A stretch of DNA of 64,000 bases, taken from Coriaria nepalensis. Taxonomy: Eukaryota > Streptophyta > Magnoliopsida > Cucurbitales > Coriariaceae. A program made the position numbers and the translations under genes. Positions 27,674 through 37,276 of the stretch are shown one piece after another. The notes beneath the pieces are model-generated. The model worked only from the letters and a program-made list of their open reading frames with translations. It did not search any database and was not told where the DNA came from. The DNA is taken from NCBI GenBank assembly GCA_027186245.1, contig CP114488.1, forward strand, positions 3,980,501 through 4,044,500, read 5' to 3'. Each line of letters starts with the position of its first letter. The first letter of the stretch is position 1.

Positions 27674-28237
27674 AGATATTCATAGCTCAGCTAGTGCGAA
27701 TTTGTAGAAAATTGTGTTGTTTAATATATATGCTTACTGACAAGTATTTCTGTAATTTTTACGAAAAATCCAAAAGATGTGGTTGAGCGAAGTTGGTCAT
27801 CGGCTGTTCGAAGTTCGTCATTTAAGTTTATACTAAATTTACTGAACTGAAACAATTAAAACAATTTCTTTTCTTTTCTTTTCTATTATTTGTAAGAAAC
27901 TTTTGCATATAAAAGAGGGAAAATTAGATTAGATCTTAAAGCTTACATAAATTATAATGTATATTTAATTTTTTTAATAATTATAATATATGTTTAATTT
28001 TAAGGGTAAATTATAAAATAAATTTATAATTTCGTAAAAAATGAAAGAAATAATATTATTAAGTGATTATTAAAATATTAAATTTGGTCAAATTTATATT
28101 TATATTTATATTTTTTTTATTTAATTTAAAATAAATATTTTTTAACCATTTTTTTTTGTTATTTAAATTTTTTCTCTATTTTTACCATATTGACCCTAGA
28201 TTAATATTAATTATCTCATAATTACGAATTTGTCCGA
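27674..28237. other. 3' region and AT-rich spacer
   Basis: Probable 3' untranslated region of the ZNG1-like gene, then very AT-rich DNA up to the Copia LTR. A short pyrimidine repeat (TTTTC about four times) lies near 27870. Nothing else is seen. Confidence 0.5.
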
Positions 28238-29286
28238 GAAAACTATTTTCTTGCAAATAAGTCATTTTTCAATATTTGTCATTCTTACCTCATGTAGTAT
28301 TTTATAGAGACGACCTGGAGACCATAAACCTATAATTTCCAGCTCTAATAAATTATATTATTAATCAAACTTTTTGATCTATTAAATCTTAGTTTATTAA
28401 TTACAATATTATTTCACTAAAAATATGAGATTGCACTCTTGCAATTATAGAATATATTTACTGAGCAATTTCTAATAGTTCATTGATATAATCATTTTAT
28501 GCATTCAATCTTCTAAAAATTAATTCATAATTAGAACTGGTCAAATTTACCGTTTTACCTCTCTAATTATCTCTTTATTCTTAAGTACCATTAATTCACT
28601 AGTGAACGATTAATTTATAATTTGATTATAAATTTGAGCTCAAAACCATTATATTCCAGAATTAACCCCTTAAGGGAACCAATATACAATATTCTATGAA
28701 GAATGTTTGGATTCCATATCTGTGAATCATGTTCTCAGCCACTTATCTCAATGAATCTCTAAAACAAAAGTCTTTAGTCTGATATACAAACAAATTGTGA
28801 CGAGTGAATCAAAAGATCTAGTTGACATAAATAGGAATTCGTGACTACTTAGGATTCAGATTGATCTGCATATGATCATCGATTGATATAAATTTAATTT
28901 TTTATGGTAAACGGTATTTTTATAAAGAATTAATTCATATTGAATCATGTCATATATAATCCAATTATATAAAGTATCTTCACTAAGATGTCTATCTATA
29001 TCACTGATCTGGATCTAGATCACATGCATTCATAATGTTAGTGGACCGTACTAACAACCACTATATTAAAGATTTCATACTTTAATATGTTGCAGACAAT
29101 TTAATTTATTATCTTAATCCTCTCATTCTAATACAAGATTATAGTCATATTAATGAATTTCAAATTTTCTGATATTTATTCATATTATTCAATAATAATA
29201 CATTCATAATAATTATATATAGAAAAATGCCACTTCTATTAATTTCATTAAGACAATACTCATTACATGCTTTCATGACACCAATA
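28238..29286 (-). repeat. Copia LTR copy C (1049 bp)
   Basis: Aligned along its whole length with copy B, including the middle segment missing from copy A. The right end is CACCAATA instead of CCCAACA, so the terminal bases have decayed. Confidence 0.75.
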
Positions 29287-30060
29287 AACTCCCACTTGAC
29301 CTTAAATCAAGTGAGAAAGCTCCCTTATCCCTAAATTGCCTACATGATCCTCAAAAGAATTTGTTGGAAGTGTCTTGGTGAACGGATCCGCAAGGTTCTG
29401 TTCCCAAACTATCTTCATAACTGTCACATCACCTCAAGCACTATCTCTCTGATAAGATGATATTTCCTCTTTATGTGATTACCCCTCTTATGACTCCTCG
29501 GTTCTTTTGAATTAGTCATTGCTCCACTGTTGTCACAGTACAGGACTAGTGGCTTATCCATATTTGGAATAACTTCTAGATCAGTATAGAACTTTCTAAG
29601 CTAAATCGCTTTTTTCACTACTTCACAAGCCGCTATATATTCGGCTTCCATGATAGAATCTGCAATATTGGATTGTTTGATACTTTTCCAAACTACAGCC
29701 CCTCCACCAAACGTGAACACTGCTCCATAAGTCGACTTTCGATTATCTCTATCTGATTAAAAATCAGAATTAGTGTATCCAATGGGGTTTAAGTCTCTAC
29801 CCGAATAAACAAGCATATAATCTTTCGTTCTCTGAAGATACTTGAGAATATATTTTACCGTTATCCAGTGTTCTAAACATGGATTTGATTGATAACGGCT
29901 TACTATCCCTACTGCATAACAAATGTCAGATCTTGTACATAGCATGACATACATAAGACTGCCTACATTTGAGGCATAGGGAATATGTCTAATCTCTTCT
30001 TCTTCCTAAGGTGTCTTTGGACATTGCTCTTTAAAAAGAACTACTCCATGTTTGGTCGGT
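28238..30060 (-). mobile_element. Truncated Copia element: 3' LTR plus RNase H end
   Basis: Minus-strand Copia remnant. LTR copy C (28238-29286, 1049 bp) starts with the same GAAAACTATTTTCTTGC as copies A and B. It is preceded, in element orientation, by AAGTGGGAGT and by the polyprotein end (29292-30050). The longest open part (29954-29757) contains MLCTRSDICYAVG and YILKYLQRTKDYMLVY, characteristic of the Copia reverse-transcriptase tail and RNase H. It then continues through stops with the EAEYIAACE-type RNase H motif. The rest of the element is absent. The left LTR edge joins AT-rich spacer. Confidence 0.8.
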
Positions 30061-30089
30061 AATTAACCCTTTTTAGAGTTTTGCATTGA

Positions 30090-30560
30090 GAATTGAGCCA
30101 TCACCTTATCTATAGATGTCGGTCTGGGCATCTTAGGCGGACATGTGAGATATCGGTCTAGGCAACTCAGATGGACATGTGAGATATCGATTTATACATC
30201 TCATACCAACATGTGATATGCCCTTCGATCCTTTGAATGAACTTGAATTATTGTGAGATCTCGGTCTATAATGCCCTTCGACCCTTCGGGAACTTGAGAA
30301 CTCAGTCTGAGAAAGACCAATATGTCTGGAACTTGAGAACTCGGTTCAGACTGGGAACTCGAACTGGACCGAGAACTCGATCTAATTTCAGGTTTCATGT
30401 TTCAGACGAGAAACACGTCTAGACTGGGAACTGGTTTGGACCAAGAACTACGGTCTCTAGATTTCAATTAAGATCGAATACCAAATTCTTTATTTTAGAT
30501 TCAGATTTCAGATATTTAGATCCAATATCGGTCTCTAGATTTCAAATTTAGATCGGGTAT
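30090..30560. repeat. Degenerate short repeats (GATATCGGTCTAG / GAACTCG units)
   Basis: The segment is built from imperfect repeats. ACATGTGAGATATCG occurs twice within about 40 bp (about 30142-30190), TGCCCTTCGA occurs twice, AACTTGAGAACTC occurs twice, and GGTCTCTAGATTTC occurs twice further on. Composition is less AT-rich than its surroundings. It may be a decayed minisatellite or LTR portion; no coding potential is recognised. Confidence 0.55.
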
Positions 30561-30599
30561 GAATGATCATCGTCATTCGTTAACATTTGTTAAAAAAGA

Positions 30600-32192
30600 G
30601 AGAGGGGAGTCGCAACTATTAAGAAAATGACATAGAAAAATGATTAAATACGGCTCATAAATTAGCCTTATTTAAGTCGAGTTATGTTTTTATCTTGTTA
30701 TTATTATGTGTTTTAACTATTAGATCTATAAACACTATCAAAACTTATGCATAAAGACGTATATAAATGGATAAAACAAAGACTGTTCCCATTATTTTTA
30801 TCTTTATTAAGAACTTTATGCCTTTGCTTGGCCCGCTGTTGAACCAAACCTCATAAGTGATTGATGAAATGATGTTTTGTAATCACTTTTTGTATCACAA
30901 TGTATGGAAAGTAAATAGCTAATAAAATTAAAAAATAAATCGCTGTTTATTTCTTTTTTTGTAACTATAAAAATCTAAATAAATTTAAAGAAAAGTTAAT
31001 TAAAAAGTAATAAATATTGATAGATAAATAAGATATGATATATATATATATATATTTTCTATGAATTATAGTAATAATATGCTTAGAAAATTATTCGAAT
31101 AAAAGAATATTTTAAATATTTGATAAATTGATGAGTTCAATAATTTTTTCACTTAAAAGATCTTGTAGAGAAAGATAAAACTCTGGACTTATAAACCAAC
31201 TAGAGATCTTCTCTTTAAGTAAATATGAGACGAATTCCAATACTCCCCCTCACCTAACAAGTGATATAATAGGTGAGGAGTATTTGCCAATACGTGAGGA
31301 GCTCTGATACTATAATAAATTGATAAGTTTAATAGTTTTTTGTCTTAAAAAGTTTTATAAATGAAGACAAAACTTGTAATTTATAAATCAATTTTAAATT
31401 TTCTCTTTAAGCAATATGAAACGAATTCTAATAATATTTATTTTATCATAAAATTATGAATCATATCAACATTAACCATATATAAATTTTTGTTTATTAA
31501 TATAATTTTGTGTCAAACTTAGAGATAAACATTTATAATCTTAATATTGCTAAACATTTAATAGTTAATTATATATAATTAAAATAATGGTTACAAAAAG
31601 AGTTATGATAATTTAATATTAAAATTTATTAAACTTAAATTTTAAATTTAATAAAAAGTTGTGAGTCCTAATATATATGATCCGACATAGTAGATAAACC
31701 TACCGACTGAAATTTTTTCAGCCATTTTCTTCGATCGCATTTGATCCGAACCGTTGGATACAGTTAATTTGCTTGAGCTTTGTATAGTTTCTAGAATTGT
31801 AAAAGTTATTCAATTTAAATCAAGCAAATATTTATTCAGTGTAATTTAGATTTATATAATTTAATATAATTTATGATTAAAATAAAAATAATTAATTTTA
31901 ACGATTTAATTTTATAAAATATAATAATATTATATTTAAAAAAGACTTAAGAAACATCATTATATATAATAAAATTAAAAAATCAAAATCAATTATTTTA
32001 TATTACGATAAAAATTTTAGCACAAATTTCAGCGATTAAATTGCACATTATATTTTTTCGGACAAATCCTAGTTCATACTTTGTCCTAAACAGGTCAACG
32101 CTGACAAAAGAAAAGGTCTGTAGGGGACACATTATAACAATTATGTGAAATATATTTACGATCTTCAAATTTCAGAGTTGTGGTAGACAAAA
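30600..32192. other. AT-rich spacer upstream of the LPA3-like gene
   Basis: Very AT-rich, with an (AT)n run near 31040 and an imperfect tandem duplication (31137-31432). The final 150 bp should hold the LPA3 promoter and leader. I see no gene. Confidence 0.5.
31137..31432. repeat. Imperfect tandem duplication, about 190-bp period
   Basis: The segment beginning TTGATGAGTTCAATAATTTT and containing TCTCTTTAAGTAAATATGAG (about 31128-31240) recurs about 190 bp later as TTGATAAGTTTAATAGTTTT and TCTCTTTAAGCAATATGAA. The copies have diverged considerably. Confidence 0.6.
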
Positions 32193-35100
32193 ATGCCGTT
32201 ATCTAACGCTACGGTTGGCTTCAACTCGAAGCTTCCCAGTGCGACCCCTTCTCTTCCATGGCGAAAGGTTCGTTCGATTTTACAATGCATTCTGCTTCGA
32301 TCTCCTTCATTTCTCTTTCCTTCACTAATCTTACAGTTTGAAATTCGAATTAAACTGTAGGTATCGTTGAAAGCTAATGGGAGTTTCAGTGCTGTTGGTA
32401 AATTACCTTCATCAATGGCGTCTGGAAGTCTGAAGTTTGTTGCGAAATCAGATTTTGGTGGTGGAAATGCCTCGGTTGAATTCAACGTTCCGTTCCCTAG
32501 TGATTACGCTGAGCTTCTTCAACAGGTAAAAACCTTTGGTTTTGCTATTCCAATGGTGGTCTATAATCCATCTACGTTTCTACTGAATATGATCATAGTA
32601 AATCTCTCTTCTAGTGTATTTGTAATTTGTTCTAGTACATGTTCTAACAGAACAAAGACAATGTCGTATACGGAATTACTTTAGCAGTGTAAGGTTCATC
32701 AAAGACAATGTAAGAACCAATTTGATTTTCGAAACTGATAGGAATTAAGCTATCGGTTGAGTTTCCACTTCGAGGGGGAATGCCTCCTAAGAAGACAGAG
32801 AGTTAATAGAGAATAAACTATAAAGGAAAAAATAGAAAGCTTAAATCCTTCATTTATTGCAGAAGTCCAATAGCTAAACATATTCCTTTTAATATGTTTA
32901 GCTATTGGAATTATGGTTTCCCAATAATACCTAAGATGCAAACTCAACCAGTTCATTGCAACAATCATAACTGCTAACAACTGCAACTAAAAACAATTTG
33001 CTACTAATATTTAACAAGGAGTTGTCAAGAAGTCTAATTTCTAACTTCATGGGAAACCTAATTTCTCTCTTCATGGGAGACTCTCCAGCTTTCTATTTTT
33101 CTAGTTCAATTTCCCTGTTTTAACTAATGCACAAGTTTAGCTCAACTGGCCACCTGATATTACTTCCATGAGGGAGGTCAGGGGTTCAAAAAACTAATGC
33201 ACAGGTTCTATCTTGTGTGCATTATTACATCTAGATTCATGGGCATTACTAAAGCTTGTTTATTCTTTGCATGGAACAACATGCAGGCCAGAAAAGCAAC
33301 AGAATTGGCTTTAGGGGACAGCAAAGCATTGATGGTTAGTCTTGGATTATATTGACTCTCTTTAGAAAAGGAAAACGACAATCAATTGGAAAACTTGCTA
33401 TAAAGTTTTTGATAGAAACACTTTACTTCAGGAGATTGAATTTCCAACTTCGGGACTTCAGTCCGTACCAGGTTCCCTACTCACTTTTTTTTTTACCCCC
33501 TTCTCTTTCTTAGATAGCATTGACCCTTTTTTTCTTGCTCAAACGCTGCCTATAACTTGTTCTACTTGTCACAGTCCATGTAACCTTATGTATCAGGTGA
33601 TGGTGAAGGGGGAAATGAAATGACTGGAAGTATGGAACTGATACGTGAGTTCTGTGATGATTTGGTTAGTCCAGAGAAAGTTAAACGAACCAGAATAGTA
33701 ATTTTCTTCACTTCGGTGTTATGATATTTTCCCTCCAGTTCCCTTTCTCTTCCAATTATATATGTGTCAACTGTCAAATATAATGTTGAGTAATAGACGG
33801 TGGGATGGCCTGTTTTAGTAATGGTAGTTGCATTATTATTTATTTATATATTTGGTTGAGACATGGCATTTCTATTAGTATACGGTGACATTCCCAGAAT
33901 TCCAGACTTATACCATCTGTCAGACGATTAGTTTTATTGAATTCTCTATGATCCTAAGTGTCACTTTTCTCATGATCTTATTAGTTTTATTGAATTCTGT
34001 GAAGCTGTATACATAAACACAAAGATTTTCAGTTTTTTCCAGAGGCTAGTGAAGTTGAATTTGCCAGACAATCAGTATTTGAGGGAAGTTCCTTTAAGTT
34101 GGACTATCTGACAAAACCGTCATTTTTTGAAGATTTCGGTTTTGTTGAAAAAGTGAAAATGTCTGATCGGGTGAATCCAGAAGACGAACTCTTTCTGGTT
34201 GCATACCCTTATTTCAACGTCAATGGTTAGTTTCATCCCTCTGCTTTTGTATTGATGTAGTACTCTCCATGAATTCTAAGTCATCTGTCTCACAATTCAG
34301 AAATGCTTGTTGTGGAAGAGCTTTACAAGGAAGCTATAGTAAACACTGCTAGAAAGCTGATCATATTTAATGGAGAGCTTGACCGTATAAGATCTGGGTG
34401 TATCCTTTTCCCATTACATGAGATATCTTTAAAAGATGGGTTTGGAAATCATGTAGTTTTCATATCCTCCTTTCCTACAAGAAAATCAATGAAACAAGGA
34501 ACGATAGTTATTAATTCACTTGTATCATCATTTATTATATTTAAACAATAAACGCAATATTTTATCACTGGAATATTACGGTTTTCTCTTAATAAGGTGA
34601 AAGACTATCCACCATTTTTCTACCCAAAGCTGGCAGCACTTACCAAGACTCTCTTTCCAAAGATGGAGACCACATATTACATCCACAACTTTAAAGGAAA
34701 AAATGGAGGAACACTTTTCAGGTTTTTTAATACTCCTTCTGCTTGTAGTTTTTTTTTTGTTCCTTCTGCTTGTAGTGATTATACCTAATTTCTTTCTCAT
34801 TATATTAGGCAAATACTTGATCAGTTGATATATTATGTTACAAAGAACAAGATTTCCTCACCTATTTTTGGAAACATTTTTCCTACATACTTGGACTAAA
34901 AAAAAAAAATCACCCATTGAGACAATTATTATGTCGTAGCAATGAACACATGATGTGGAGTAAAGAGAACTCAAACTGTATTCGGAAAAGAATCAGATGA
35001 ACGGAACTTTAACAGTTTTTGTTATTAGTGATCGTTTAGTACGATATATGCTCGGGTCATTCCACATACTTGTATAAGTTGTATTCACAAAGAAGAATTG

Positions 35101-35296
35101 TTGTTTCTGGTTTAAGATGACTTTATTAATGTTTTCAATTTATTTATTCAATCTTCTTTTACCTTTCCCCTGTAGGTGCTACCCAGGTCCTTGGAAAGTC
35201 CTCAGAAAATTTGGGAACAAATACGTTTGTGTACATGAGCAGGAAGTTATGCCTTCCCTCAAGGAAGTTGCCTTGAACATTCTTCCATCGGCTTGA
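32193..35296 (+). CDS. LPA3: LPA3-like chloroplast protein (DUF1995), photosystem II assembly
   Basis: Predicted chloroplast protein; Arabidopsis LOW PSII ACCUMULATION 3 helps insert CP43 into photosystem II together with LPA2 and Alb3. Nine exons in phase: 32193-32267, 32361-32525, 33287-33334, 33432-33471, 33597-33697, 34033-34225, 34301-34399, 34604-34721, 35176-35296; product 319 aa. The first about 45 residues are rich in Ser/Ala/Lys and poor in acid, like a transit peptide. The DUF1995 domain starts near VEFNVPFPSDYAELLQQA and contains SGYYPPFFYPKLAAL, YYIHNFKG and CYPGPWKVLRKFGNKYVC. The exon 7/8 junction was chosen because only a donor at 34400 with an acceptor at 34603 gives the conserved SGYYPPFF in frame. 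A tRNA-like insertion sits in intron 2. Family call strong; LPA3 versus a DUF1995 paralogue is from memory. Confidence 0.85.
33138..33191 (+). mobile_element. 54-bp tRNA-head (SINE-like) insertion with 16-bp target duplication
   Basis: Within LPA3 intron 2. The insert carries an A-box-like TAGCTCAACTGG at its start and a B-box-like GGGGTTCAAA at its end, about 45 bp apart, as in a tRNA gene or tRNA-derived SINE head. It is flanked by AACTAATGCACAAGTT (33122-33137) and AACTAATGCACAGGTT (33192-33207), which differ at one base and fit a target-site duplication. There is no SINE body and only a trace of A tail. Confidence 0.6.
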
Positions 35297-35775
35297 GATT
35301 TCAAGGTAATTGTAGTGTTTCGGAAACTGGAAACTATAGTCGGAGAAAGAACATAAAATTGTTTACACAGTTAGTAGCTTGATTAAAGTCTGTATAGGAA
35401 TTGCTACATATGCCTTTATACTTATATTTTTGAATTGTTATTTTTGGCTACTCTAATGGATATATGATCTCTTATTATCATGTATTAAGAAGAATTAACT
35501 AAATATTATTTAATGTTATGAAAACTCATATTTTACTATCTTAAACTCATATTGTAAATAAAAATATGAAAAATTAAATATTTGTGAGTAAAAAAGTAAT
35601 AAAATTATAAGTTAAAAATCAATTAGTATTTCAATTTTTTTTTTTTTTTTTTAAAAATTTTACCCCAACATCAACTTCGCAAATCGCAATAATCGTCCAG
35701 ATTCATATACCGTCGGAGGTGGAGGTCTTGGAGGACAGCGTTTGGGGAAGATGAGAAGGGTTAAAATGTGCAACT

Positions 35776-36055
35776 GGGGTCCCACTTTTGGCGTGGCCGA
35801 TAAGAAGCGATCAGTATTCTAACGAGAAGTTGGTGGTGCAGCATCTTAAGGTAGGGTAAAGAGTAGAGGAAGATTTATCGAGAGCGGTGAAGAGAGATGA
35901 CATATTGACCGGGGTGGAGAGGTTGATGTCTGATGAGCAGATGCACGAAAGGGCTGTGCAACTGGGGGGAGAAGTTTCAGAATGGGTTCCCGGTGAGTTC
36001 AAGAGCTGCATTGGACGCATTTGGTGATTTTATTAAGGCAAAGAAAGAATTTTAA
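35776..36055 (+). pseudogene. UDP-glycosyltransferase C-terminal fragment
   Basis: Encodes the last roughly 90 residues of a family 1 glycosyltransferase: PSPG-box end (VPLLAWPI..DQYSNEKLV), then RVEEDLSRAVKRDDI, ERLMSDEQMHERA and FQNGFPVSSRAALDAF. It resembles the end of the intact gene at 46.8 kb but differs at many positions, so it came from a paralogue. One in-frame stop interrupts it (near 35857), and a single-base frame change is needed near 35975. All upstream parts, including the catalytic His and Asp, are missing. No intron is seen, as expected for this gene type. Confidence 0.85.
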
Positions 36056-37276
36056 TCTGCTCCAAAAAGGAATGAATTTTACTGCTATTTATTATTCGAC
36101 TTGTATGAAATTCTTGTTCACTATCTGCATTGACCATCTGCATATAAAATGAAATGAGTTTGTACTTTGAATTTTCGATTATAGTTTAGAAGCCTTCAGT
36201 TTGTACTTTGTAATCTCCATATAACCCCAATCTACTTATGATTCCCACATACTCAATTTCTTATGCTCGCCTAACATCCCACATCGTCGGTTACGTAAAT
36301 AAATTTGTTATGTCTAATTTTGGAACAGTATTAGAAATTGGATCTGAGCATCGTCACCAAAAATTATGAAAATAGATTGCTGAGAAAAGATAATAACTGA
36401 GATTGAGATACTGTAAGGTTGAGGTGGCCTCAACCTGCCTAATTATGGCTAGACAAGATGATAAGTCTCAAGAAGACGTTAAGACTGAGCTTGATATTTA
36501 CTCGCTTAGCTTAGTTGTTGGCAAGAGGACCCTAAGTGAGTGGACAAGTGGAAAATAACCGACACTCGAGTAGAAATCATATCCTTAGCATGTCAAACAA
36601 AAGTGGCGCAGCCGTGCATTGAGGTACTCTAGAAGATGTAAGACTGAGACAGCACCTTACTACCCAAGGGGACAAGTGAGTGTGAAGCAGATTCCTACTG
36701 TGTCAGACTGTAAGGCATTGACACTCGTCATGAAACATGGGATAATTAGAGCATTGAGCAATGAAAATGTAATATATGTAAAGTTATCCATTGTCTCGTA
36801 ACTTAAAATAGATATAAAAACTAAATAACTTAATAATAAGAGGTAATACAAATTTTTTAAGAGAATAACAAGTATTCTAAATACATTTCCTTTTTAGAAA
36901 ACTAACTAAAGCGTTGGAGTGAGGTTGACCGACTACCACCGGCTATAATTTGTTATTGAATGCATGTAAAAATCTTGAGACATATTATGAGTTGTAAGAC
37001 CCTTTATTATAGACGGAAATCTACGCCCAACAAAATTAATATGAATTCTTAAAGAGTTTTTTCTTCCAATAGACTACTCTTTTTTGGGATGATTTCTTAC
37101 TTGATTTTAAGATCGGTCTAAAATCATCAAAATGAAGATCAGTCACGCACAAACATTTATTTATAGCGTTAAAAAGTATATATGGTTGAATAATTAAAAA
37201 AGTTTTGGCCAAAAAAAGTAAGAACGATAATCTAAAAGTGAAGATGAGAGGTTTACCAGAATGATCATAAAAATCC
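36056..37276. other. Spacer
   Basis: No gene is supported. A perfect 9-bp inverted repeat with a 3-base loop lies at 36416-36436 (AGGTTGAGG/CCTCAACCT). The open frame at 36619-36801 has no recognisable features. Confidence 0.5.

Noticed and set aside
36416..36436. Perfect 9-bp inverted repeat as a terminator or small RNA gene
   Set aside because: Too short for a plant precursor RNA, and such palindromes occur by chance at this scale.
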